A stretch of 53,861 nt of DNA from Planctomycetota bacterium (GTDB lineage: Bacteria > Planctomycetota > UBA8108 > JACQVS01). The stretch is from NCBI GenBank assembly GCA_028280485.1, contig JANQLS010000050.1, forward strand, positions 1 to 53,861, in the 5' to 3' direction. The notes under the pieces were generated by a model, which saw only the letters and a program-made list of their open reading frames with translations, made no database searches and was not told where the DNA came from. The position numbers and the translations under genes were made by a program. Positions 34,434 to 43,004 of the stretch are shown piece after piece; within the stretch, counting starts at the first letter, position 1; each line of letters opens with the position of its first letter.

Positions 34434-35252
34434 GTGATCACCCTTTTAACTGATTTTGGAACTCAAGATTCTTATGTCGGAGTGATGAAAGGGGTGATCC
34501 TTTCCTCATGCCCCGACACTCCTATCATCGATCTCAGTCATGAGATCCCCCCACAAAACGTCGACGCCGGGAGCTTCACTTGGCTCGAAGCTTGTGCTTA
34601 CTTCCCCAAGACAACTTTACACGTGGGAGTGGTTGATCCCGGGGTGGGAAGTCGACGAAAGATTCTCGCATTACAAAATAAAGTCGGGCTTTTTCTCGCT
34701 CCCGATAACGGCCTTTTGACCGATGTCATAAAACAGTGGGGCTGCCTCAATCTACATTCAGTAGATAACTCTGAGCTCTTTTTGAATCCCGTCAGCTCAA
34801 CCTTTCATGGGCGGGATATCTTTTCGCCGGTCGCTGCTCAAATCGCCTCGGGCTTGCCACTGAATCGACTAGGGCCTCAGTTGAATCTTGAAGACATCGA
34901 ACTCCTCCCAGATGTGATGACTTCAGCCTCAGAGGAATCATTGGGATGGGTCCAGGGACGTATCCGAAGAGTCGATCGATTCGGTAATGCGATCAGCGAT
35001 CTCCAGCTTTCTCCCTCTGATTCGATTTCACAGATTCAGATAAGCTCCTTGAAGCTACCATCATTAAGAAATCTTTATAGTGAGGTAGGGCCCGGGGAGC
35101 CCTTAGCTCTGATCGGTTCGTCGGGATTCCTTGAGATCTCCGTTTCAGGTGGATCGGCGGCGGAACGATATCAAATTGAAGTGGGGGATCCCTTACGAGT
35201 GAAGAAGGGAAATAGGGCTGACTCACCCGATAATGCTACTCCTGAGAAGTAA
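34434..35252 (+). CDS. S-adenosyl-L-methionine hydroxide adenosyltransferase family protein
   Basis: A 272-residue protein of the DUF62/SAM hydroxide adenosyltransferase family, which splits SAM with a water-derived hydroxide to adenosine and methionine. Seen: LLTDFGTQDSYVGVMKG at the N-terminus, DLSHEIPPQNVDAG, GVVDPGVGSRR, LAPDNGLLT, STFHGRDIFSPVAA, and a C-terminal beta domain with RVDRFGNAISDL. The Asp-Arg-His triad of the family is consistent with DFGT, R in the VGSRR segment and FHGRD. GTG 34434 is the start, 11 bases after the ftsQ-like gene. It may share the dcw transcript, though no functional link is known. Confidence 0.92.
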   Translation: MITLLTDFGTQDSYVGVMKGVILSSCPDTPIIDLSHEIPPQNVDAGSFTWLEACAYFPKTTLHVGVVDPGVGSRRKILALQNKVGLFLAPDNGLLTDVIKQWGCLNLHSVDNSELFLNPVSSTFHGRDIFSPVAAQIASGLPLNRLGPQLNLEDIELLPDVMTSASEESLGWVQGRIRRVDRFGNAISDLQLSPSDSISQIQISSLKLPSLRNLYSEVGPGEPLALIGSSGFLEISVSGGSAAERYQIEVGDPLRVKKGNRADSPDNATPEK

Positions 35253-35476
35253 ACCTATCTTGGGCATTTTCTGTTTTGGACTCGATCAACCTGTAGGGAT
35301 GGCTGGATCTATAGACCCATAATTCCTGAATCTTTGAACAAATCCTTCATGTGGAATCCAAGAACTTAAGATCTGAAGCTCTCTGGTCGATTTAAGGGAC
35401 AATCAATAATTCGACAAGAAAAGTGGGCTTACCAGTTCAGATGGTAGCCACAAAGAGTGGTTCAATAGTCCACCGT

Positions 35477-35782
35477 ATGGAGTCACAAATGCACGAAAGT
35501 CGCGAAGATAGATATAAGTTGTTTGGTGAGGTCGCTCTGGAGCGAGGCTTCGTCACGGCCGTAGAACTCTACGAAGCACTGACGATTCAGGCCAAGGACC
35601 ACGTCGACGGCAGAGAGCGTCTTCTCGGGCAAGTGCTTATAGAAATGGGTTTTATGACTGCAGAGCAAGTCTCTGAGGTTCTAGATATTCTCTTTCCCTC
35701 AACTCCTTCAGACCCATTACCTCCCATCGATGCTGAGAATCTTGATGTAGAACCTGAATCTGAGACTGAATTAGAAACCTAA
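35477..35782 (+). CDS. small hypothetical protein with MshEN-like helix pattern
   Basis: A roughly 101-residue soluble protein. The frame is open from GTG 35423, but I prefer ATG 35477 or 35489. The segment LFGEVALERGFVTAVELYEA followed by LLGQVLIEMGFMTAEQVSEV resembles two half-repeats of the G-x-x-L-x-x-x-G-x-(V/M)-T motif seen in MshEN and GspE N-terminal domains, some of which bind cyclic di-GMP. The C-terminus is acidic and Pro-rich. No neighbour indicates a role, and ligand binding is only a guess. The 224-base gap upstream separates it from the dcw operon, so it may have its own promoter. Confidence 0.65.
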   Translation: MESQMHESREDRYKLFGEVALERGFVTAVELYEALTIQAKDHVDGRERLLGQVLIEMGFMTAEQVSEVLDILFPSTPSDPLPPIDAENLDVEPESETELET

Positions 35783-36052
35783 ATCTAAGACTCAAGCACC
35801 GATTTAAGCTTTAATTTCGCCCATTTTTCCTTATTCAATCCCGCCCCTAATCCCACCTATTTGGTAGATTCGGTCTAGGCCTCGGTTTATGATGGTCTTT
35901 ATTCGTTTGCCGGGTGGGTCATATCTCTGGGTCTTCCCCACTGGATCTTAGAAGGTCCGATCTGATTTCAGATGGATCTCACTTCCGATACTCCCTCGGC
36001 ATATCTCGGCCTAAATCTATTCCTATAATTATCAAAGTATCGCATTAAATTC

Positions 36053-38143
36053 ATGAGTGAATCGGCTGATAGAGGCAAGAAGCCAGCTGGGCGTAAAGTT
36101 CGACGAAGTCCGGCAAAAAAGAAAAGGGTAGCTCCGGGATCGGCAGCTTCAGAAGACAAACCCCAACGGAGACCGCTGAAGAAAAAAGCGGTGACGGGAC
36201 GAACTCGTCGACCATCTGCGGATGAAGAATCGCCTCAACCAAGAAAGAAGATCCGTCGCTCGCCAGCTTCAGAAGCTGGTGGTGGTGCTAAAAAATCCCT
36301 AGGTAAGAAGCCCGTTAAAAAACGCACGGCTCCCGGATCTAAAAAGCCTCTCTCTAAAGAAGAGCAATTAGAGCTTCGTAAGAAGAAAGCACTACTCGCT
36401 AAGAAACGTCAGCTTGCTCAACAAGCAGAAGAAGCCGCCGAAGTTTCTACTCCGTCTCTTAAAAAGAAAAAAACTTCGGCCACCCCAGCCTCCAGTGCCT
36501 CATCCTTGGGAAGGCGTGCCAAGCCGGGTAAAAAAGCACCTTCAAGTGCTCGGGGAAAGATCAGCAAAAAGGGGGTAGCTAAAAAGCGACTCGCGAAGCC
36601 TGCACCTGAACCTGAGTACGAAGACGATTATTATGAGGATGATTATTACGAAGAGGATTACGGTCCTCGAGGGGGTCGTCTTCAGAAGAAAAAATCGAAC
36701 ATGCCTCTCACGATCGGGATTCTTGCCGGATCTCTGATCCTCACTTGTGGAATCGTTTTCTTTGTTATCAATCAAGACAAGCCACCGGCAGACGATTCGG
36801 GCACTCAGCCTAAGAATGGAACCGAGGTAGTTAAAAACGAAGAAGAGATCGCCAAGAAGAAGGCTCAAGAGAAGGCCCGTTTAGCTAAAGAACAGAGAGA
36901 GCAACTCGATAAGTTACAAAAGCGCCTACAAGACGATCGTGAAGATGTTCTTTACGTATTAGACCGAGTCATGATTGCCGTTCGTAATCCCGATATTGAT
37001 GCCGAAGTTAAAGCAGAATTCCTCAAGTTCAGCAATGAGCTTAAAAGGCTGAAAAAAGAACTCGCAGAAGAGAAATTCAACGAGGTGGTAGCCGAATCTG
37101 AAAAGCTTCAAAAAGGAGGCCAGTATCAGCTTGCCCACCAATTATTTAAAGAAAAACCGGTGGTCGTCTCGGAAGAGAATGCAGTCAATCAAAAGTGGGT
37201 TAACGCGGAACGAGACTCTTCTGACTATGCCATCAAGGGCAAATACTGGGCGATGATCGTCGAAAAAGTGCGTGAGTGGCTACAAAGAGAAGAGCCCGAT
37301 ATCGCTCTTGCGATCTTAGACCAAAATATCACGTCCAAAGATTACGAAGTTCAGTATGAGATCATTTGGGAGCAGAGACAAACTCTCTACGCTGAGATTC
37401 AGCAACACAGTGGGTCGAAGATCAAAGCTATCATCGATTTGGAACGAAAACAAATCGAAGAGAAATTGGCGATCTTACGAAAGCAGAGAGAGGAGGAACG
37501 CCGTCAAAGATGGAAGTTCGCTCTCGAAGCTCTTCCCTGGGCACCTCTTATTTCCAGGAATGGTGATTTAGAGAATTGGACTTTCGGTCCAACACTCAAT
37601 CGCGACAAGATGGGCCAAGTTGGAGTTCGCTTCAACCTTTGGGAAATTAAAGAGATCGATGACGTACCCGTCCTGATGGCCGATACCGTTGAACACAAAG
37701 TGAGTGGTTTTTGCGCTCAAAACGGTAACCGTTGGCAAGATTGGGCCCTTGAGTTTGAAGTCAAGGTAACCAAGGGAAAATTAACACTACAAACTCGAAC
37801 GATGCTCAGTCGATTCTTGTCAGTGCAATCCAAAATTGCTGACGATCTCGAGTTCACCGACAAAAACAGCAAAGACTGGCTGAAAGTTCGACTCTATGTT
37901 CACGGTGGAGAGATCAAGTACTACGAGTACCAGGACGGAGACTACGTAGAAGTTAAAGCGCTCAAAGATGATAACGACCGTCAAACTGGAGGATTTCGTT
38001 TCGTCTTAGCGACCGAGAGCATCTGTCAATTTAGGAACATGAATATCAAAATCGTGAATCAATACCGAAGGGGAGATGATCTCGCCAAGAGTGAATTTGA
38101 CGAAGAGGAAATCGATGAAGATGATGTCATCGATGGAAATTGA
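36053..38143 (+). CDS. Lys-rich membrane protein with coiled coil and DUF1080-like domain
   Basis: A 696-residue protein built of dissimilar parts. Residues 1-185 are Lys/Ala/Pro/Ser-rich like histone H1 tails (KKKRVAPGS, KKPVKKRTAPGSKKP). An acidic Tyr-rich patch (YEDDYYEDDYYEEDY) follows, then one membrane helix near 222-240. Residues about 260-490 are long charged helices, probably coiled coil. The last 200 residues (LENWTFGPTLNRDKMGQVGV onward, with WQDWALEFEVKV and FRFVLATESICQFRNMNI) look like a DUF1080 / LamG-like beta sandwich. The basic N-terminus should be cytoplasmic and could bind nucleic acid; the sandwich should be outside. I do not recognise the full-length family, and no role is assigned. 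The gene is monocistronic with a strong terminator. Confidence 0.85.
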   Translation: MSESADRGKKPAGRKVRRSPAKKKRVAPGSAASEDKPQRRPLKKKAVTGRTRRPSADEESPQPRKKIRRSPASEAGGGAKKSLGKKPVKKRTAPGSKKPLSKEEQLELRKKKALLAKKRQLAQQAEEAAEVSTPSLKKKKTSATPASSASSLGRRAKPGKKAPSSARGKISKKGVAKKRLAKPAPEPEYEDDYYEDDYYEEDYGPRGGRLQKKKSNMPLTIGILAGSLILTCGIVFFVINQDKPPADDSGTQPKNGTEVVKNEEEIAKKKAQEKARLAKEQREQLDKLQKRLQDDREDVLYVLDRVMIAVRNPDIDAEVKAEFLKFSNELKRLKKELAEEKFNEVVAESEKLQKGGQYQLAHQLFKEKPVVVSEENAVNQKWVNAERDSSDYAIKGKYWAMIVEKVREWLQREEPDIALAILDQNITSKDYEVQYEIIWEQRQTLYAEIQQHSGSKIKAIIDLERKQIEEKLAILRKQREEERRQRWKFALEALPWAPLISRNGDLENWTFGPTLNRDKMGQVGVRFNLWEIKEIDDVPVLMADTVEHKVSGFCAQNGNRWQDWALEFEVKVTKGKLTLQTRTMLSRFLSVQSKIADDLEFTDKNSKDWLKVRLYVHGGEIKYYEYQDGDYVEVKALKDDNDRQTGGFRFVLATESICQFRNMNIKIVNQYRRGDDLAKSEFDEEEIDEDDVIDGN

Positions 38144-38174
38144 TTCCCGTGACTTGATTCAATTAGCATTTATC

Positions 38175-38208
38175 CAAAAAGACCTCGCTCCGCGAGGTCT
38201 TTTTTTTA
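38175..38208 (+). terminator. rho-independent terminator
   Basis: gacctcgc-tcc-gcgaggtc forms a perfect 8-bp stem preceded by aaaaa and followed by eight T residues, 35 bases after the Lys-rich membrane protein gene. Confidence 0.92.
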
Positions 38209-38291
38209 TGCCCAAAGTAGTCGACTGCTTAGCCGATTCTTTAAATGGAAATAGCAGTTGTTTGTGAAGTCCATTAAGAGCCATCTATCTG

Positions 38292-38370
38292 TTAGTAAGC
38301 CCGGAGCGTCAGCGACGGGATGAAGTGAATGAGGGGCCCCATCCCGTCGCTGACGCTCCGGGCTTACTAA
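38292..38370. repeat. perfect 30-bp inverted repeat (CCCGGAGCGTCAGCGACGGGA variant)
   Basis: Left arm 38292-38321 begins ttagtaagcccggagcgtca and right arm 38341-38370 ends acgctccgggcttactaa. All 30 positions are complementary, with a 19-base loop. It has the plan of the 16110-16165 repeat but with CCCGGAGCG in place of CCCGAAGCG, and CGACGGGA in place of CGAGGGG, so a second subfamily is present. Confidence 0.92.
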
Positions 38371-38433
38371 ATGGATTCGGGTTGAATTTGCGCTCCTTCT
38401 CAGCGGGAGTTTTGGGAAGGGCAATTCCCGCCG

Positions 38434-38488
38434 CTGTCAAAATGACAGACACTTTTTGGCTCAGTCTTAGCATGCTGTCACATTGGCA
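38434..38488. promoter_or_regulatory. pair of TGTCA-N3-TGRCA palindromes upstream of groEL1
   Basis: ctgtcaaaatgacag (38434-38448) is a perfect palindrome around one base. ctgtcacattggca (38475-38488) matches it with one substitution. Their centres are about 41 bases apart, near four helical turns, as for a dimeric regulator or an enhancer-binding protein. They lie about 315-370 bases before the groEL1 start. Confidence 0.45.
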
Positions 38489-38802
38489 TGGATCCCCTAG
38501 TGCAGGGCTGTCGAATTATTTTCATAAACGTTTGTATTTTAAGTTTTTATCTATAACATAAGCCGCTTGGTCTGAGTGGCAATCGTTTTGCGATTACCGC
38601 ATCGATCAAGCTCTCTCCGGCTCGTTCTGGGGAAGATCATCTGTTAACAAATTTTCGTTCCAGATAACTCTGCAAGTAGTCTGCGGATTCTATTAGTCTC
38701 AAAAATCTTATGTGGCTTTTTGAGGTTGGATTCGGTGAACGGAATTTCATCCATAAAACTCATCTCCTGCTCAGGAGACATTGGTCTGGAGGATCTTAAT
38801 CC

Positions 38803-40560
38803 ATGTCCAAGCAACCCAAACAGATCGCCTTCGATCAAGAATCGAGGGATAGTCTCGTTAGGGGCGTTAGTAAGATTGCCCGTGCTGTCAAGACGACCTT
38901 AGGTCCCAGTGGAAAATGTGCCATCCTCGACCGCGGTTGGGGAGAGCCCATCGTCACCAAGGATGGGGCTTCGGTCGCTGAAGAGGTTGAACTCAACGAT
39001 CCTTATGAAAATCTCGCTGCGAAGCTCGTTCGAGAAGCTGCTGAAAGAACCAGCGATGTCGCTGGCGATGGTTCGACGACGACGACAGTTCTCGCGGAGG
39101 CGATCTTCAAAGAAGGGGTTAAAAGTGTTACGGCTGGGATGAACCCCATGATCCTCACTCGAGGCATCAAGGCCGCTTCAGATGCTGCTGTCGATGGCAT
39201 CAGCAATCTTTCAAAGAAGGTCAGGGCAAAAGATCCTTCCAGCCTGCAAGCCGTCGCAACGATCGCGGCTAACAATGATACTGAAATCGGTAAAACCTTG
39301 GCGAAAGCCTTACAAAGGGTCGGTACCGACGGTGTGATCACCATCGAAGAAGGAAAAGGGATCGACACCGAAGTTAGTGTCGTTGAGGGAATGGAGTTTG
39401 ATCGAGGATACCTCTCTCCTCACTTCGTCACTGATCAAGACTCGATGGTTTGTGAACTCAAGAATCCTTACATCCTCCTGATGGAAGAAAAGGTCACCAG
39501 CCTTCCCAAAATTCTCCCTATTTTAGAAAAAGCTCATCAAGCTAAAAAACCGCTCTTGATCATCGCTGAAGATGTTGAAGGCGAAGTTTTGGCAACCCTA
39601 GTCGTCAACGCCATGAAGGGTGTTCTCAAATGTGCTGCCGTTAAAGCTCCTGCTTACGGTGACCGTCGAAAAGCTATGCTTGGCGATATCGCTGCCTTAA
39701 CCGGTGGTCAAGCGATCTTTAAAGACTTAGGAATCGCACCTGAAAACATCGAGTTGAATGAGCTGGGAAGTGCCAAGAAGGTTATCATTACCAGCGAAGA
39801 AACGACTATCGTGGAAGGTCACGGAAAAAAATCAGCTATCGAAGGTCGCGTCAGTGAAATTCGACGCGAGCTCGATGAGACGACCTCAGATTACGATCGA
39901 GAAAAGCTCCAAGAACGCCTCGCAAAGTTGGTGGGCGGAGTAGCTCTAATCGAAGTCGGAGCTGCGACTGAGAGTGAAATGAAGGAACGAAAAAGTCGAT
40001 ACGAAAGTGCTCTCAGTGCTACCCGCGCTGCCGTTGAGGAAGGGATTCTTCCCGGTGGTGGAATCACCCTGTTCCGAGTCGCTCGTCAACTTGAGGATCC
40101 GAAAACAAGAGACACCGAATTCAAAGCCGGATTCGATATCGTTCGAAAGGCACTAGAAGCTCCTTTCAGACAACTGGCAAAAAATGCTGGAGTCGAACCC
40201 GCTGAAATCATTCGTGAAATCGCTAAGAGCAAAGCTTCAGTGGGCTACGATCTTGTGAAGAAAGAAGTAGTCGACATGAAAGAGGCCGGAATCTTGGATA
40301 CCGCCAAGGTTTGTCGAGTTGCCGTTCAGCACGCTTCGAGTGTCGCAAGTTTGCTTCTGACTACCGATGCATTGGTCGCCGATATTCCTAAAGAGGAAGA
40401 CGAAGACGATCATCACCATCATCACCATGATCACGGAATGGATGATATGGGTGGCATGGGCGGAATGGGGGGGATGGGCGGTATGCCCGGAATGGGGGGT
40501 ATGGGTGGAATGCCAGGAATGGGTGGAATGGGAGGCATGCCCGGTATGGGCGGCTTCTAA
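38803..40560 (+). CDS. groEL1: chaperonin GroEL, paralogue 1, with His-rich and GGM-rich tail
   Basis: A 585-residue group I chaperonin subunit that folds proteins in a 14-mer cage. Seen: KTTLGPSGKCAILDRGWG, VTKDGASVAEEVEL, the nucleotide motif GDGSTTTTVLAEAI (standard GDGTTT changed to GDGSTT), VEGMEFDRGYLSPHF, KAPAYGDRRKAML, and ALSATRAAVEEGILPGGG. The C-terminus has a stretch of six His, then D-H-G-M-D-D-M, then GGM/GGMP repeats to the end. GGM tails occur in many GroELs and line the cavity; the His block is unusual. ATG 38803, with ctggagga upstream. It lies before groES rather than after it, and is clearly different from the second copy, so it is an old duplication. Confidence 0.96.
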   Translation: MSKQPKQIAFDQESRDSLVRGVSKIARAVKTTLGPSGKCAILDRGWGEPIVTKDGASVAEEVELNDPYENLAAKLVREAAERTSDVAGDGSTTTTVLAEAIFKEGVKSVTAGMNPMILTRGIKAASDAAVDGISNLSKKVRAKDPSSLQAVATIAANNDTEIGKTLAKALQRVGTDGVITIEEGKGIDTEVSVVEGMEFDRGYLSPHFVTDQDSMVCELKNPYILLMEEKVTSLPKILPILEKAHQAKKPLLIIAEDVEGEVLATLVVNAMKGVLKCAAVKAPAYGDRRKAMLGDIAALTGGQAIFKDLGIAPENIELNELGSAKKVIITSEETTIVEGHGKKSAIEGRVSEIRRELDETTSDYDREKLQERLAKLVGGVALIEVGAATESEMKERKSRYESALSATRAAVEEGILPGGGITLFRVARQLEDPKTRDTEFKAGFDIVRKALEAPFRQLAKNAGVEPAEIIREIAKSKASVGYDLVKKEVVDMKEAGILDTAKVCRVAVQHASSVASLLLTTDALVADIPKEEDEDDHHHHHHDHGMDDMGGMGGMGGMGGMPGMGGMGGMPGMGGMGGMPGMGGF

Positions 40561-40581
40561 GATTTAAGAACTAAAATGTCG

Positions 40582-40621
40582 TGTGAAGAATGGCTCTTTG
40601 AAGTCGATAAGATTCTTCACA
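40582..40621 (+). promoter_or_regulatory. 10-bp inverted repeat between groEL1 and groES
   Basis: tgtgaagaat (40582-40591) and attcttcaca (40612-40621) are perfectly complementary around a 20-base spacer. It could be an mRNA hairpin or an operator. It does not match CIRCE. Confidence 0.55.
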
Positions 40622-40698
40622 ATTGAAACAAAAGAACATTGCGATCATTGAAAACCTAACTGGTTCAGGATCACAACCAATTAAAAAGGATGACTGAA

Positions 40699-41028
40699 AT
40701 GGCGTCTTCCGCAACTAAGAAAAAGAAATCAGTAAGCAAAGTTAACATCACTCCCTTAGGTGATCGAGTTGTCGTTCAACCTGAAGAAGCAGTCGAACAA
40801 ACCGCTGGTGGTATCTTCCTCCCTGATTCAGCTCAAGAAAAACCCCTCCAAGGTACGATCGTCGCTGTCGGCCCTGGTGGCATCTCTCGAGACGGTTCTC
40901 AAGTCGAACTCACCGTGAAGGTCGGAGACAAAGTTCTCTTCACTTCTTACGGTGGAGCCGATGTCAAAATCGATGGTGGATCTTACAAGATCTGTCGCGA
41001 AGCCGATCTTTTGGCTGTCATCGAATAA
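40699..41028 (+). CDS. groES: co-chaperonin GroES
   Basis: The 10-kDa lid of the chaperonin, 109 residues from ATG 40699. The frame has another ATG at 40690, but that one sits on the ribosome-binding site (aaaagga), which is correctly spaced for 40699. Seen: ITPLGDRVVVQPEE, the mobile loop EQTAGGIFLPDSAQEKPLQG, TIVAVGPGG, VKVGDKVLFTSYGGADVKI and DLLAVIE. The N-terminus carries an extra Lys-rich stretch (ATKKKKSVSK). It serves one or both GroEL paralogues that flank it. Confidence 0.97.
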   Translation: MASSATKKKKSVSKVNITPLGDRVVVQPEEAVEQTAGGIFLPDSAQEKPLQGTIVAVGPGGISRDGSQVELTVKVGDKVLFTSYGGADVKIDGGSYKICREADLLAVIE

Positions 41029-41033
41029 CAGAC

Positions 41034-41064
41034 TTAAAAACAAATTTACTCTTACTTTTTAAGA
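41034..41064 (+). other. AT-rich hairpin between groES and groEL2
   Basis: cttaaaaa and tttttaag pair over 8 bases across a 15-base loop. It is too AT-rich to be a strong terminator. A tgtcgaca palindrome follows at about 41072. Confidence 0.35.
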
Positions 41065-41181
41065 ATTTTACTGTCGACAGAATGCACGCTTTGTCTCATG
41101 ACGAGAGAGCCTAAATTCCTCGACAATTTACAAAACTATTTCTACCTCATCCTTTGAGGTCAACTCAGGAGAGTATCCGAA

Positions 41182-42789
41182 ATGGCCAAGCAGCTTCTCT
41201 ACGATGTCGACGCCCGACAGAAGCTGACCGCTGGTATGGAGCAGCTTGCAAAAGCAGTCCGTGCTACCCTCGGTCCTACGGGAAAGAACGTTATCCTCGA
41301 CAAAAGTTTTGGTGGTCCCGCGAGTACTAAAGATGGGGTCTCCGTCTCGAAAGAGATCGAGCTTCCCGATCCCTTTGAAAACATGGGCGCCAAAATTATC
41401 AATGAAGTCGCAACTCGCACAAACGATAAGGTTGGCGATGGAACGACGACTGCAGTCGTCCTCGCAGAAGCCATGATGCGAGAAGGCCGAAAGTATGTTG
41501 CTGCTGGCATCGATCCTTTCGCCATTCAACGAGGAATTCGTAAGGCAACGGATTGCGCTATCAATTCATTGCGCGAACAAGCTATCGCCATCAAGAAGTA
41601 CGATGAAGTGCGCCAGGTGGGGGAGATCTCTTCTAACTCGGACGAACTTCTCGGTTCACTTTTAGCCGATGCCTTTGAAAAGGTCGGTCAAGATGGGGTC
41701 GTGACCCTCGAAGAGAGCAAAGGTGTCGATACCTACCTCGATATCGTCGAAGGTCTTCAGTACGACAAAGGCTTTATTTCGCCTTACTTCATCACCGACG
41801 CCACTCAAATGGTGGCTGAGTACGACGACCCTCTCATTCTTTTCCACGAAAAGAAACTGAGTGACCTCCAAGCCTTCTTGCCGGTTCTCGAACAAATTGC
41901 TCAGCTCGGGCGCCCCTTGGTCATCATCGCTGAAGATGTCGAAGGCGACCTCCTGGCCGCAATGGTCATCAATAAGTTGCAAGGCGTCTTGCCAGTAGTT
42001 GCGACCAAAGCCCCTGGATTCGGTGACCGAAGGAAGAACTTGATGGAAGACATGGCGATCCTCACTGGAGGAAAGCTGATCTCTGAAGATCTCGGAATGT
42101 CTTTCGATAAGATCGATTCTTCCTGGTTCGGTTCAGCCAAGAAAATCACGGTGAGCAAAGAGAAGACAACGATCATTCAGGGTGGCGGTAAAAAGAAAGC
42201 TATCAAAGATCGTATCGAGCAATTGGATGCTCAGATCGAACAAACGACCTCGACCTACGATGTCGAAAAGCTGACCGAGAGAAAAGCAAAGTTAGCGGGT
42301 GGTGTTGCGATTCTTTATGTCGGTGGACGAACGGAAGCTGAGATGAAAGAGCGTAAAGATCGTGCCGACGATGCTCTTCACGCGACTCGCGCTGCCGTTG
42401 AAGAAGGGATCGTACCTGGTGGGGGAACGGCCCTCGTCCGAGCCCTGGATGAACTCGATTACCTGAAAGCTAAAGGGGAAGAGAAGTACGGCGTACAAGT
42501 CGTCGTTAAAGCCGTTTCGGCTCCTCTTCGCCAACTCGCTGAAAACTGTGGCTTGGATGGCCAAGAAATCCTCAGTGAAGTCCGAGCACTCAAGAGTGCT
42601 AAGTCGGGATACAACGCTAAGACGGGTGAATACGAAAACTTGGTGAAAGCCGGAGTGATCGACCCCGTTAAAGTTACGATCACGGCTTTAGAAAGCGCGG
42701 CCAGTATCGCCAGTTTGAACTTGGCGACCGATGTTATGGTCACGGACGTTGAGGATAAGGGTGATCCGGTAAACGGAGCCCAAACCTAA
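41182..42789 (+). CDS. groEL2: chaperonin GroEL, paralogue 2
   Basis: A 535-residue GroEL of more classical sequence: RATLGPTGKNVILDKSFGGP, TKDGVSVSKEIELPDPFENM, GDGTTTAVVLAEAM, VEGLQYDKGFISPYFITD, KAPGFGDRRKNLM, AALHATRAAVEEGIVPGGGT-like ALHATRAAVEEG, and a C-domain with NLVKAGVIDPVKVT. It lacks the GGM tail and ends in DPVNGAQT. ATG 41182 follows tcaggagagtatccgaa. It is divergent from groEL1 in N- and C-terminal regions, suggesting different clients or ring types. Terminated by the hairpin at 42879-42923. Confidence 0.97.
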   Translation: MAKQLLYDVDARQKLTAGMEQLAKAVRATLGPTGKNVILDKSFGGPASTKDGVSVSKEIELPDPFENMGAKIINEVATRTNDKVGDGTTTAVVLAEAMMREGRKYVAAGIDPFAIQRGIRKATDCAINSLREQAIAIKKYDEVRQVGEISSNSDELLGSLLADAFEKVGQDGVVTLEESKGVDTYLDIVEGLQYDKGFISPYFITDATQMVAEYDDPLILFHEKKLSDLQAFLPVLEQIAQLGRPLVIIAEDVEGDLLAAMVINKLQGVLPVVATKAPGFGDRRKNLMEDMAILTGGKLISEDLGMSFDKIDSSWFGSAKKITVSKEKTTIIQGGGKKKAIKDRIEQLDAQIEQTTSTYDVEKLTERKAKLAGGVAILYVGGRTEAEMKERKDRADDALHATRAAVEEGIVPGGGTALVRALDELDYLKAKGEEKYGVQVVVKAVSAPLRQLAENCGLDGQEILSEVRALKSAKSGYNAKTGEYENLVKAGVIDPVKVTITALESAASIASLNLATDVMVTDVEDKGDPVNGAQT

Positions 42790-42878
42790 TCGATCAGTAA
42801 ATCTACGAGCTTTTCTGTGGTGGCTTGGAGTTCTCTTCTTTCAAGTCGAACCAGAAACTGCATGAATGATTGAGTTTC

Positions 42879-42923
42879 CAGGCCACGAAAGCGTCACGAA
42901 CGACGTTTTCGTGGCCTGTTTTT
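42879..42923 (+). terminator. rho-independent terminator of groEL2
   Basis: caggccacgaaa (42879-42890) and tttcgtggcctg (42907-42918) form a perfect 12-bp stem with a 16-base loop, followed by ttttt. Confidence 0.92.
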
Positions 42924-43004
42924 AAGTATCGGAGTGATCCCCGTCTTTCGGATAAGGGGTTGAGGTCGCCCGGCCGGTGGCCATCGTCTGATAATCTTGA
43001 GCAG

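Larger units (their letters stand above)
38144..38802. other. 659-base spacer upstream of groEL1
   Basis: It contains the terminator at 38175-38208, a post-stop motif variant (38215 onward), a 30-bp inverted repeat (38292-38370), and two TGTCA-N3-TGRCA palindromes (38434-38448, 38475-38488). AT-rich DNA around 38520-38560 may hold a promoter. No CIRCE element (TTAGCACTC-N9-GAGTGCTAA) is visible. Confidence 0.6.

Noticed and set aside
38484..38510. Possible sigma-54 promoter (TTGGCATG...TGCAG)
   Set aside because: The GG and GC elements are about 15 bases apart instead of the required 10.
38640..38802. CIRCE/HrcA operator before groEL1
   Set aside because: No TTAGCACTC-N9-GAGTGCTAA match was found.
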